From contig NC_089727.1 in NCBI RefSeq assembly GCF_035083965.1, forward strand, positions 6,081,501 through 6,145,500: a DNA stretch of 64,000 nt, read 5' to 3'. Source of the stretch: Branchiostoma lanceolatum (lineage: Eukaryota; Chordata; Leptocardii; Amphioxiformes; Branchiostomatidae). A program made the position numbers and the translations under genes. Within the stretch, counting starts at the first letter, position 1, and each line of letters opens with the position of its first letter. The notes under the pieces were generated by a model. That model did no database searches, was not told the origin of the DNA, and saw only the letters and a program-made list of their open reading frames with translations. Positions 24,598-35,788 of this stretch are shown here, in pieces.

Positions 24598-25053
24598 TAC
24601 CGGTACTGTGTACCGGTACAAAACCGGTATTTTCTTATGGACCGGTCCAAAAAAACCGGTCCAGAATAAATCAGTGGACCGGCCAATGGACCGATTAGAA
24701 AATTCACAGTACCAGGCTACCAGCAGGCGGTCACACATAACCGGTCTAATACAAAATAAGCAGATTTAACGAGTCGTGGTGTCCTTTTACGTTAGCTGTT
24801 AATCATATGTAGATGAATCAACAGACGGCGAGTGCACATTAGTGTGCACCGAGAATAGTCACATTATTCTATTATACAATTTGAACATAATTTGAAGGAC
24901 TCACAGAGACCTTTACTTGTGTCTCGCTCTCCAAAATATGATGTACTACGACACTACTTTAATCAGGTACAGGTACAGGTCCGGACCTGGACCTGACCCT
25001 CTGGACCTGGACCTGGACCGGACCTGAATTTTCTGTACCGGTACCCACCCCTA
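24598..25053. mobile_element. hAT-type MITE with 8-bp target duplication
   Basis: The ends are inverted repeats: TAGGGGTGGGTACCGGTAC at the left and its inverse at the right. The flanks are the identical octamer ctctccat at 24590-24597 and 25054-25061. The ends are rich in ACCGG/ACCTGG words. An 8-bp duplication is typical of hAT transposons. No transposase frame. Confidence 0.85.
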
Positions 25054-25732
25054 CTCTCCATAGTATTTACGGAACAGGACCTGAAATTAAACTCCCTGGT
25101 TATTGTAATAATTTTTTTCCACGAAAAGCAAAGAAAGGTTCCGTTGTGACTCCTTGTTTTGCCCAATGAATGGTGCATGGGCGCTGACAAAACTTAAGAG
25201 AAACTGTTTCATACAAAATCATCACACCTAACAACGGATGTGGTAGCAACATCCTGAATGACAACGATGCTTAATCGACCGAAGTTCCAGGAATGTGACA
25301 AAGCATTGCGATAGTATTTTTAATCCTGCATTGAAAACGATCCATGCGCTTTGATGTCTATGATTTCATACATGGTGGTTTCTTTTTACCAGCAGCTCAA
25401 CTGTGTAGAAAACATGAATGATTGTGTATGCTTAAGTTAGGTCTATATTTTATGTTATCAAAAGGCCCTATTGATAAGTGAACTTCATTCAAATGTACTG
25501 CCAAACATCCTTTGTACATAGAATTACGCAAGTGTGGAAAGAGGAGTATAGACGTTCATTCGCCATGCACCTTTATTCAAATGTCTCAGATCACTGAGTC
25601 ATAGTGGAGCTACGCAATTTATTTCATGTTGATAATATCATTTTTCCTATTTTCAAATAGTGTTTCGTGTTCTCGACATTGCACGCGAATCGTTGCGTTT
25701 TACACAATGTAATTGCAGCAGAATAGTATCCT

Positions 25733-28700
25733 TTAGCCTCGGAACACAGACTTCTCGAGCCCGTCGATGTCGTCGTTGCTGTACTCAAGAAGACTCTCGT
25801 GGAAAGTCGAGTCATACTTGCCGCATGTCCGCACGTATTCCGCGTACTCGGGAGCCCCAGGTTTGATGATGTTGTCAGCTACTACTACAGTACCTGGGGG
25901 CATAATACATAAGTTTGATTTCCAGAAAAATTGCAAGGTAAAATATTTGTTTTAGGTTCTACTCAAGGAAGTAGTCTGGAGTGAATAACAGCTAAACAAT
26001 AGCCTTTCACGAACCTATTAAACAGGCTTCTCGTAATTGTGAAGCCCACCCTTTTTGATGTGTCAGTGAATCGGGCTAGACGTAATTTTTATTTCACTTT
26101 TCATAGGTAACGTGCATTTTATACTATCTTTATACGGCCGCGGCAACATCTATCAACAACACATGGTGGCGACACATTCAAGTTGTAGACGTATCTTCAT
26201 GCCACCACTAAAACAGAACAAAAAGACAATACATAGATACAAAGCAAATTTATACAATCGACATGAGCACCTTTGCGTAGAAGCTTGTTTGTCTCCAGTA
26301 GTTTAATATCCCTGACGTAAAATTTCTTCCGGTGGTCTATAAACACCATGTCAAGCGTTTCTACGTCATGCTTTGTCTTCAGCTGGGGGATGACGTCAGC
26401 GGTGTCAGAACTGATCTGGATAATCTGTGACAAATTTCATGATATGTCAATGAAGAATTCCTGAAATGACAACGTGTTTAGATATCATTGAATGATGCCG
26501 TGGTGCCATTTCACTTTCCCCAGCACAAAGTATTTTGATTAGTTATAGGTATGTATTATTTTATTTTTACCTGTGTAAATAAAAAAATAAATGTGGTTAG
26601 GGTTATTGACTTATAATCTAAAGTTTCTGGGTTCAAATCCCTTGCAGGCCCCAGTGTTGTGCGGCTTGGGGAAGTCCCTTTACATCCATTTCCTCACTCC
26701 TACTTATAGAAATGAGTAGGGGTCCAACTCGGTGTAAGCATTACAGTCTGGTCTCACACAGCCTGTACCTACTACCTACTGTATAATACTGTTATGTTAC
26801 GCTAAAGGTGGTTTACTGAGCGACCGTACAGCAACCAAAATTTGACTTGTGTAACCCTTGGTTTCATAATTGGAATAGAAGGACAACAAAACACAAAGTA
26901 AAGAATCGTTCTTTAACTATGGAAATCGTTGAGCTAGATACCTTTTTTTGTTCGAATTCGCTCAGCGGGCGCAGTCTCTAGTAGAAATGAGAACCAAATT
27001 ACCCTGTTCTGCAGCCCTGCAAATTCGATCATCTCCCTGGCAACCGCGGCGTACTTTTCATTGAACTCCACGGTCATGAACTTGGCAGTTTCCGGCAGCA
27101 GCCTGACGGTCCTGATGGCGGAGTAACCCATGTACGTGCCCAGCTCCAGCATGGTCTGGGGCGCCGTCTCCTTCACGAACTGGTCCAGGATAGCTCCTGT
27201 AGGTGTGATAATTATAATAATGATAATCAATAACTAACTGTACGTGCCCAGCTCCAGCATGGTCTGAGGCGCAGTCTCCTTCACGAACCGGGTCCAGGAT
27301 CTGTCCCGTAGGTTTGATATTCATATACTAGTAGTAAAGATGATTATCACATAGCCAGATAGCGTCGACAAATCAGAAGCCTCCATTGCCCATGTGTTAT
27401 AACGCCATAACACACCCTTGTCATAACACACCACTTCATGACGCCATAACACAACCGTTCCTTTTTGTAGAGGGGGATCTTTTTTATGAATCTTTTTCTT
27501 ACCCTTGTATCGAAAAATATATTTTCTCAAAATTCACAAAATCTTCTTAGAATACATTGAAAAATGAACAATTTCTAATAACCATTGCATCAAGATTTCC
27601 CCCTGGACACAAGGACTCCTCCCAACTTTTCACAGGCCGATCTATAAGTGTGGTCATACCAGGCTGTCTTGCCTTTTCTACCCCACCCCACAACTGCTCT
27701 TTGGACAATAGCACTTACCACACACGTACATTACATATCAAGCGATGATATTTTACCTTTGACATCCCCAACATTCATGGCCCACTCCGTCTCCCAGCCG
27801 AACTTGTCCACTGCTGCCAGGACGCTGTCCGGGTCCCCACGTGACGCGTTCTGCTGAACATACAGCAGGACGCGCTGTTCTTTACTCATGGCTGAAAGGT
27901 AAATTGTGAAACTCGAATGATGCAAACAGAAGTCGGAAAAGACCGCACAAGACATACATTAAACTTGTAGATGCCAGCGGTATGAACCTACATCAACTAC
28001 CTCCATCGATGGATGACAGAGTTATGGAGAAGAATGAGCCTTTACCGGCCACGCTCCAGACGTGAATGTTGGCCAGCCAGTAGATACAGTTTGCCACGTA
28101 CCTATCGGCTGGCCAACTTTGGTCTATTTGGCCGATTTCTACTCTTTCCAGCCACGTCTGGAGCCTGGTAGAGGCTAGAGAAAAATAGTCATGGGAAGAT
28201 TCCGAGTGAGCTCGACGGAGTGAGTGATCAGTGTGAGTGAAAAGTAAAATGATTCTCGAGACAAGACGAGACGACTGTTGTAACATGTTAGAAGAGTGAA
28301 TGCGAAATGGACGTCCGGACTTTGGAATATTCCAAAGTCCGGACGCCATTTTGACTTTGACTTTATTTGGGATCCACATTAGCACAATTTTGTATTCTCT
28401 TCTAACATGTTTCAAAGTGAACATAGTTCACAAAGTGTCATTAGATAGAAAGGCAGGCCTCGGTAGAACCTGCTAAGGAGACTACAATTACGTGGTCATA
28501 ACCGTAGTATGTAAGGTTGAGTTTTGAAGATGGACACTTTCCATATTTTCAGGGTCATATTTTCTAATTGAAATGGACTTCAATGCTTTAAAGAACATCT
28601 TACCAAATAACTTAAACCAAATAAACCCTTACCGTTTGTCTCGGAAGAGAAGAGAGAAGATCAGCTGCGCTTTTCCGTAAAGTGAGCACATATATACGTG
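25733..28700 (-). CDS. COMT: Catechol O-methyltransferase-like, copy A
   Basis: Coding exons on the minus strand: 27891-27757 (ATG at 27889), 27196-27003, 26424-26271, 25893-25733. All junctions are in phase (1,0,1). A non-coding 5' exon probably ends at donor 28646 (ACAAACG|GTAAGG). The product is about 213 residues, close to soluble COMT. SAM-binding motif [13 protein letters not shown], then FMTVEF. Metal site in DMVFIDH and ADN (Asp141, Asp169, Asn170 in rat numbering) and Glu in SLLEYS (Glu199). The catalytic Lys (DHRK) is kept, but Trp143 before it is Arg in this copy. Predicted reaction: SAM- and Mg-dependent methylation of catechols in the cytosol. Candidate AATAAA sites follow the stop at 25618-25623 and 25572-25577. 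It is a tandem duplicate of copy B. The second intron holds a decayed extra fragment of exon 3 (27236-27316), the third a MITE and a SINE relic. Confidence 0.88.
26593..26775 (+). mobile_element. tRNA-derived SINE relic (1)
   Basis: The head resembles a pol III promoter: an A-box-like tggttagggtta and a B box in gggttcaaatccc. The body 'aggccccagtgttgtg..cttggggaagtccctttaca' is shared with the elements near 31052 and 45640. Located in a COMT-A intron. Too diverged for a functional tRNA. Confidence 0.6.
26811..26990. mobile_element. Degenerate MITE of the gaccaaa..tttgtgtaacccttgg family
   Basis: The core words actgagcgaccgtacagcaacc, cttgtgtaacccttggttt and aacacaaagtaaagaatcgt match the interior of elements at 5553, 9634 and 39576. 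The right end gctcagcgggcgcag lies close to exon 3 of COMT-A. Confidence 0.55.
27236..27316 (-). pseudogene. Duplicated 5' fragment of COMT-A exon 3
   Basis: About 65 bp matching the start of exon 3 (27196 downward) plus its upstream intron end. The copy carries GTTCGTGAAGGAGAC and CCATGCTGGAGCTGGGC. The acceptor AG is lost here (cctacGGG instead of cctacAG), so it should not be spliced in. Four better-preserved fragments of the same kind sit in COMT-B. Confidence 0.8.
28276..28411. mobile_element. Fold-back element with perfect 32-bp central palindrome
   Basis: The outer ends taacatgttagaagag and ctcttctaacatgt are inverted. At 28312-28343 gtccggactttggaat is followed by its exact inverse. 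It lies in the first intron of COMT-A. Confidence 0.65.
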
Positions 28701-28715
28701 GACCCAACGTGTCCT
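28685..28715 (-). promoter_or_regulatory. Candidate TATA promoter of COMT-A
   Basis: On the minus strand, GGTCCACGTATATATGTG precedes the presumed non-coding exon ending at 28646 by a typical core-promoter distance. Nearly the same block (GGTCCACGTATATCTG) sits at the matching position in COMT-B (near 33930-33950). A 26-bp block gcgccacctagcgatttg.ag also lies further upstream in both genes (28810, 33999). Conservation between duplicates supports a promoter call; function is inference. Confidence 0.5.
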
Positions 28716-29832
28716 GAACTCGCAAGCTTCCTAAGGGGGGTAAGGGGCTGGGGTTGGGGCAAACTATCCGTATACGTGAACCCAACGTTTATCAACTCAA
28801 TCACCCTGTTGCGCCACCTAGCGATTTGCAGTACAGTAGTATTGGAAGGTTAAGCATCGCCTTGTACATACGAGATGTCCAGTCAGCCTAATGTTCAGTG
28901 AATTGATCGGGGTAATCACGACCGCGTATCATATGACCTCTGACCTTGGTATTTGTCAGTACAAGGAAGACGATTTCTGCTGGTGTATTTCCTTCCTGTA
29001 GGTAACGTTACACTGGTGTCGCCGAATTTCTCTGGGAGAGCTGCGTCGCCATTGCTGTGTAAGATCTCACTTCCTTGATATGACATCACCACGGCTGTAA
29101 CGCACTGGAATTTCAAGGGCATTATGCTCACTGGTGAGTCCTGAAATACCTTTGTCACGTGTAAGTAGTAGTAGTAGTAATGGTTTATTGATTGATTCAC
29201 ATGTCACGAACAATGGCAGCCCATTGGCTGAATTGGAGCTCGGCCATTACAATTTATAGGGCAGTAAAAACAACAACTTTATAATTCATTAAAATATTTG
29301 ATTACTACAAGACGAACTTACTCTACAGTCCACAAATACTGTAGAGACGGTGAGCAATAAGTTTTCGTTACTGCAACGCTACATGGTCCTTGAAGGTTTA
29401 GAAATTATACAAACATGTTTCCCTTACTACGTACCAACATGCAGCGCGCAGTGCGTCTATATTCATACACAACTTTCACATAACGAAAACAGTTTTTACT
29501 GTACCCAAAGAGGTTAAGTACACTCCTTCATGAACCATAGAATAATCGTATTGATCCTTATCATATCATATCATATCACATCACATCATATTGTATTTCG
29601 AAAGTCTTTTATTGAAAGTTTCAATTCCTCCCACTTGGCGTTCCAGATCTAGAGCAGCTAGTGCAACCGGATATTAATACTGAAAAGATATTTAGTAAGA
29701 GCAATATGGACTTATGAAAAATTAGTTCCTCTCTTCAAATATTGTTTCGTGTTCTCGACATTGCAGACGACTTTAAGTTACGTAGCACACAATGGTCTCG
29801 GCATTGCTCACGAATCGAAGTTCCAGTATCCT

Positions 29833-32800
29833 TTAGCCTCGGAACACAGACTTCTCGAGCCCGTCGATGTCGTCCTTGCTGTACTCAAGAAGACTCTCGT
29901 GGAAAGTCGAGTCATACTTGCCGCATGTCCGCACGTAGTCCGCATAGTCTGGAGCACCAGGGTAGATGATGTTGTCAGCTACTACTACAGTACCTGGGGG
30001 CATAAAATATATTGTATAAGTTTGATTTCCAAAGATATGTTTTAAACGTCGATGAAGATTAGACATCCAGGTAATAAGATACGCCAAAAAAGCAGTTACT
30101 CAAGCAACGGGATATGATTTTGCAAACGGTCAGACGTTTCAAGTAGCTCGACTAAACTTGCTCACAGTCACTGACGAAAAGTAGTGGATGTTACTTGAAA
30201 CGTCTGACCGTTTCCAAAACCATATCCAGTTGCTTGAGTAACTGCTGTTTTGGCGAATATGTTTTAAATTTTGCAGAAAGAAGTAGGCTGGGCGGAATAT
30301 AAGCTAAACAGCTTAGCCCGGAGTCCAGCCTTGTTAGATTTATCAATATATTTTAGTACAGTTACTGTATGCTACATTCAGCGATTGCTATTCTGACTCC
30401 AGGCTACAATAACCTTTCGTTCACCTGGCAAACATTTCATCTAATTCATCATTTATCTATCAAACCCCCACTCAGGTCACAAGTTTGACCTGTTTTACAG
30501 GCTACTATTTTCAATACAACAATGAATCGGACTCAATATTGTTATTTACGTCTGCAAGTAAGGTATGTTTTATACTACTGACTACCTTTGCGTAGTAACT
30601 TGTTTGTCTCCAGTAGTTTGATATCCCTGCGGTATACGTCCTTCCAGTGGTCTATAAACACCATGTCAAGCGTTTCTACGTCATACTTCGTCTTCAGCTG
30701 GGGAATGACGTCAGCGGTGTCAGATGTGATCTGGACAATCTGAGAAAAAATTATTTCAAGTCATGACATATCAAAAAGACTGGCAATGAAGAATTGCCGA
30801 GGTGATAACGTGTTCAGATATCCTTGAATGGTGCAATGGTGGCAACATAGGCTTGTGGCTAGAGATATTGACTTAAAATCCCCTGCAGGCCCCAGTGTTG
30901 TGCCTTAACACCTATTTTCTTACTTGACTCAGGTGGAAATGAGAACTTGGCGTTGATAAGGGACGTCCTCTCGTGAATACGCGAAGTAGTAAAAACACTG
31001 ACAATAAACGATTCATGTGATGAACTAGTTGAAAGGTACAATGATAGCAAGGTGGCACTGTGGTTATGGGTTTTTGACTCAAAATCTGAAGGTTCTGTGT
31101 TCGAACCCCAAGCAGGCCCCAATATTGTACCTTGGGAAAAAGCCCACATAATTCCTCACACGACTCACGTGAAAATGATGGAATGTAAGTGACGTCACCG
31201 CTGGAACGTAAAGCCGGAGGCCCCGCGTTTGAGGGGAGCCACCAATCTCACCATAAAGAGCAGGGGTCCATCCCAGTGTAAGTACCTTACAGTACTACTC
31301 TTGTACCTACTGTAGAAAACTGATGTGTCACGCTAAAAGTGTTTTACCGGATAGACCCCCTCTATGAAAATCGTTGAGCGAGCTGCCAAATTTTTGTTCG
31401 AATTTGCTCAGCGGGCGCAGGCTTTAGTTAGACTCTACCAGTCTCCCCCGGTCGCTGGGAAAATAGTAGAAATTGGCCAAATAGAGTCAAATGGCTCGGT
31501 TGCCAATTTGACCCTCTCTCCGTAGCCGACTCCCTTCAAACATTTGACTCTATTTGGCCAATTTCTACTATTTTCCCAGCGACCGGGGGAGACTGGTAGA
31601 GTCTAGGCTTTAGTGGAAATGCGAAACAAATTACCCTGTTTTGTAGCCCTGCAAATGCGATCATCTCCCTGGCAACGGCGGCGTTCTCTTGATCGAACTC
31701 CACGGTGATGAACTTGGCAGTTTCCGGCAGCAACCTGACGGTCCTGATGGCGGAGTAACCCATGTACGTACCCAGCTCCAGCATGGTCTGAGGCGCCGTC
31801 TCCTCCACGAACCGGTCCAGGATCGCTCCTGTAGGTTTGATAATTATAATTATGATAATTAATAACTGTACGTGCCCAGCTCCAGCATGGTCTGGGGCGC
31901 CGTCTCCTTCACGAACCGGTCCAGGATCGCTCCTGTAGGTTTGATAATTATAATTATGATAATTAATAACTGTACGTGCCCAGCTCCAGCATGGTCTGGG
32001 GCGCCGTCTCCTTCACGAACCGGTCCAGGATCGCTCCTGTAGGTTTGATAATTATAATTATGATAATTAATAACTGTACGTGCCCAGCTCCAGCATGGTC
32101 TGGGGCGCCGTCTCCTTCACGAACCGGTCCAGGATCGCTCCTGTAGGTTTGATGATTATAATAATGATAATCAATAACTGTACGTGCCCAGCTCCAGCAT
32201 GGTCTGAGGCGCAGTCTCCTTCACGAACCGGTCCAGGTCGCTCCTGTAGGTTTGATAATTATAATAACGATGATTGATAACTTTATACAAATCCATGTCC
32301 GAGGGCTAGTTACAAGCAAAACGAAACAATTGTAAACCCCGTGTGTATACATAACAGAGAAGAAAAAAAATGGAATACATGTACTTAAATCAATGGAGAA
32401 ATGATAACGTTTCTAAATCTGTTTCTACTCTGAAAGTATAACACAGAACTAAATTACAGGTACCGGTTCTGAATGTTTCCTGGCAGGTTTTACTTAGTTG
32501 CTGTGGGATCGATGTTTATAAAAATAAAAACCTTGGTAAAATTTCACCTTAGCTTAAGGAGAGAAATTCTTATAATTTAGTTATCATCCAAGGTTGAAAA
32601 TAACAATAAATTATATAAAGCTGACGTCGATCAATGGTATATACCACTAGCTAGCTAGCTAGTTTTAATGAAGATCTGCAATGTGTGGAGCATAAATACA
32701 CAAGACAGCTGACCAAAATGCAGAGTCCAAACGGAGTGAACATACAGTACAGCTGATGATCTGTTAAGAAACTGTATTACTTCAAGATTTATAAATACCC

Positions 32801-33893
32801 CCTGGACACAAGGACCCGTCCCCACTTTTCGCGGTCCCAATCTACATTTGTAGACATACAAGGCTGGCTGACTTTTTTTTTTACCCTACCAACCCCCAAC
32901 AAGTACATTACATCACAAGTACATTAAGTTGCATATTGAACGATGATATCTAACCTTTGACATCCCCTACATTCATGGCCCACTCCGTCTCCCAGCCGAA
33001 CTTGTCCACTGCTGCCAGGACGCTGTCCGGGTCCCCACGTGACGCGTTCTGTTGTACGTACTGCAGGACGCGCTGTTCTTTACTCATGGCTGAAAGGTCA
33101 AATGATTGTCAAGACAGAATGGCAGGGTTGTTGTTATCAATGATCCATCTGGTATTCACTCTTCTAACATGTATTAACTTGTACATACGCCCGGTCTGGG
33201 TTTTTTTTCCTGATGGGAAATCAGTTCTATTGCAATTTTGTTTCCTCTATGTATTTTCAGTCTTGCTTTTTGGGTAAGCCTTCATGTGTATTTTGGCGTG
33301 CTTTGTGAAATTTTGTATTGAATTTTGAATATTGCTCCCAGGGCTAATGCTAGGGTCACATTTCCTAACCGGGGCCCGGCCGGGCTGTTTGCGGAAACGA
33401 AAAATCAAAGTGTGTGTCAATAAATTTTATAATTTTGGGTACGTTTTGTGTTTCTTTTGTCTTTTATATCATACTTTTCGTTCCCAAAGACAGCCCGGCC
33501 GGGCCCCGGATCGGAAATGTGACCCTAGCATTATTAGTCCTTTGTAACATTTTTCGGCTAGTTAGGTAGCCCTAGCTGTACTTATTTAACAGCCAAATAG
33601 ATAGATCTAATCTAATCACTCGGTTTCTGTTGCACTCGAAGGCTGGAAACAACGATTCGAGTGCAATAGAACGGATGTGCCATCAGATAAAAAGGCAGGC
33701 TCGTAGAACCTGCTAAGGAGACTACAGTTACGTGGTCAGAAGGTCTAAAGGTCGAGTTGATACATACACTTTCCAGCTTTTCTGGGTCATATTCCCTCAT
33801 TGCAAAGGACTTCCATGCTTTCAAGAATACCTTACTAACTAACTAACGAACTAACCAACGAACTAACCCCTTACCGTTGGTGTCGGAAGCCAT
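29833..33893 (-). CDS. COMT: Catechol O-methyltransferase-like, copy B
   Basis: Coding exons on the minus strand: 33893-33875, 33089-32955, 31828-31635, 30739-30586, 29993-29833, phases 1,1,0,1. The first exon adds MASDTN before the MSKEQRV start used in copy A. The product is about 220 residues. SAM motif [13 protein letters not shown]; metal and catalytic residues all present ([19 protein letters not shown]), so this is the best-preserved enzyme of the pair. Exon lengths of coding exons 2-5 equal those of copy A. An AATAAA on the minus strand is at 29608-29613. The intron before exon 3 holds four tandem copies of a partial exon 3. Other introns contain a SINE relic, fold-back elements and a MITE with a nested element. 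Role: SAM-dependent meta-O-methylation of catechol compounds, inferred from family. Confidence 0.9.
30080..30255. mobile_element. Long fold-back element in a COMT-B intron
   Basis: cgccaaaaaagcagttactc and the following ~65 bp are the near inverse of the segment ending gagtaactgctgttttggcg. The arms share aaacggtcagacgtttcaagta / tacttgaaacgtctgaccgttt around a ~35-bp loop. Confidence 0.75.
30314..30406. mobile_element. Small MITE, TIR TAGCC.GGA.TCCAG
   Basis: Begins tagcccggagtccag and ends ctgactccaggcta. The ends resemble those of the perfect palindrome at 34674-34823 and the element at 40851-40928, so one family is likely. Confidence 0.6.
31052..31185 (+). mobile_element. tRNA-derived SINE relic (2)
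   Basis: ggtggcactgtggttatggg (A-box region) and a B box in gtgttcgaacccc are followed by the same body as the other SINE relics (caggccccaatattgtaccttgggaaaaagccc). Intronic in COMT-B. Confidence 0.6.
31429..31605. mobile_element. 177-bp fold-back MITE with 9-bp target duplication, nested in an older MITE
   Basis: The arms run tagactctaccagtctccc.. to ..gggagactggtagagtcta, about 67 bp of near-perfect inverse. The identical nonamer ggctttagt flanks it at 31420-31428 and 31606-31614. A 9-bp duplication suggests a Mutator-like transposase. The flanking sequence (gctcagcgggcgcag..ctttagtggaaat) is the end of an older MITE also seen near 26960-26990. Confidence 0.85.
31867..32252 (-). pseudogene. 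Four tandem copies (104-bp period) of acceptor plus 5' part of COMT exon 3
   Basis: Each unit, read on the minus strand, has intron end ttatcaaacctacag, then about 65 bp identical or nearly so to the start of exon 3 (GAGCGATCCTGGACCGGTTC...), cut off at GGCACGTACA and followed by intron sequence. Units start (plus coordinates of 'tgtacgtgcc') at 31867, 31971, 32075 and 32179, an exact 104-bp period. Acceptor AGs are intact in all four; the last has a 1-bp deletion. If spliced at GGCAC|GTACAG, an added 61-nt exon would shift the frame. Confidence 0.9.
33346..33532. mobile_element. MITE, second copy of the GGGCCCGGCCGGGC family
   Basis: Ends aatgctagggtcacatttcc and its exact inverse ggaaatgtgaccctagcatt, with the inner pair ccggggcccggccgggct / agcccggccgggccccgg. 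Same organisation as 4782-4980. It lies in the first intron of COMT-B. Confidence 0.8.
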
Positions 33894-34673
33894 CAGAACA
33901 CAAGATCAGCGTCACTTTTCCGTAAGGAGGTACAGATATACGTGGACCAAACGTTTCCTGAACTCGTGTCCCTTGTTGTCTGTTTGTTGTCTGTGTTGCG
34001 CCACCTAGCGATTTGTAGTAATACATGCATAACGAGACAGGCAATAGATCGAGGAGTCTATGTATGGCATGTACTGTCAAAATTTTAATGATTCCTACTC
34101 TTGGCGTAGATTTTTTAGGTTCGCAATTTCTCTGTAAGCGCCAAAAGCAGCATCCAGTCGACTCGTGAATGAAATAAGAAAGCTTAGCGTGACTAGTCCA
34201 ATATTTGCTCGTCCTGTTTCCAGTGACCTACATTTGATTTTTGTGTACTGACCCCATGAATAGATAATTTCCCGGCTGATTGTGATAATTCTACCTTTCT
34301 AAAAATGTACACACCCGCCGCTAATGAATGGCTATAGTAAAGACGACGGGCACGATGTACGTAGTAAACATGGGCACCACAAATTTAGCCATAACATAAT
34401 GTAATGTGACGAAAACATGGGATGGTCCTACCAGTAGTAATGCCTTTAATATACCACTTTCTGACGTTTGCGCTCTCACATATGGGAACAGCTTGATCAT
34501 ACCGCCTGACAGTCTTGCAATCCTGTCCACAGACGCCGCTTATAAACCATCGTCATTTTTGAGAAGGATAATATGTGTACTGAACGTCGCAAAAGCCGCA
34601 AGCCAGCCACAAGCCGCCTATGCCAAGATGAAACCCTTTAGGATCCTTTAGCCCCGTTCCTGATCCCTCAACC

Positions 34674-34823
34674 TAGCCTGGAATCCATCCTATTTAGCTT
34701 TCGGCCGCTACCCTAGCTCCGCTGCGCTACCCAAGCTCCGCTGCCTGGCCAGGCAGCGGAGCTTGGGTAGCGCAGCGGAGCTAGGGTAGCGGCCGAAAGC
34801 TAAATAGGATGGATTCCAGGCTA
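34674..34823. mobile_element. Perfect 150-bp palindrome with 9-bp target duplication
   Basis: Two 75-bp arms are exact inverses with no loop (centre between 34748 and 34749). The ends are TAGCCTGGAATCCATCC. The identical nonamer ccctcaacc flanks it at 34665-34673 and 34824-34832. This is a complete, recent, transposase-less insertion. Confidence 0.92.
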
Positions 34824-35788
34824 CCCTCAACCTACTGAGGTTTGGTAACGTTACGCAGACGAAGAAGAGGTTCGGCATCACCTTGTAAATACGAGTAGGT
34901 CCAGTAACTTGATATACTCTCCAAGCAGATGTTGGTGGGGGAAGATCGTGACCTTTTTATCATGTGCCCCGTTTTTGGTCCGCTCCGTTGGGGCAAGGAG
35001 TGCCACGTATCATTTGACCTCTGACCTGAATATATGTAAGGACATTAGGAAGATGGTCGATGATATGGTCGGGCGTTATCAGCCGGCATATTTCCTTCCT
35101 CTAGGCACACTGATGCCAGCCTAAAACCCCAAACGACAGAAGGCTGCATCAAGCCACTGATACCTCTTGCGGCCCCGGAGAAGGTTAAAGGTCAGGACCG
35201 TTGAACGGGGGTGGTCGTTCTGCAGGCCGCAAATGGCCTTTGTCGTTTTTAGGTCAGAGGTTACCGATACGTGCTCTGATTACCCAGATCAAGTCACTGG
35301 CCTGCTGGTGTTTTATGGCGCCATGACATGCTCAGTGTTTGTTGGCGTCAACCGCAACGGGTTCAGCAGGTGAATTGGGGATTTGTCTACCGACTGTTGC
35401 CACAACAATGGTTGATATTCACCGTATTGATACCGGTAGTTAAAGTATACACAAATACACAGAATGGTTGGAAATGTTGGGGTGACTTTTGTGACCTGTG
35501 GTAAAGGTTTCCTATCAGCCGTCAAGACACTTTGCCACAGAGTTTCTCTTGTGCATGGTTCCTTTCTTCTGTCGCATTATATCTATTCGGCCAAATATCT
35601 CTCGTAAAGACTTGGACGCTATGAAATTCTATCGGTATAACGGCAAGCCTAAAGTTTGCATTCACTGAGTCACCCAATAAAGGTTTCATGATCTCCGGGC
35701 AATCCGGCCCCCGTGCAGTTGCATGAACAGCCCGATATCATGCCCGAGGTCCCTTCAGGGATGTGGGTCACATTTCATTTTTCAAACG

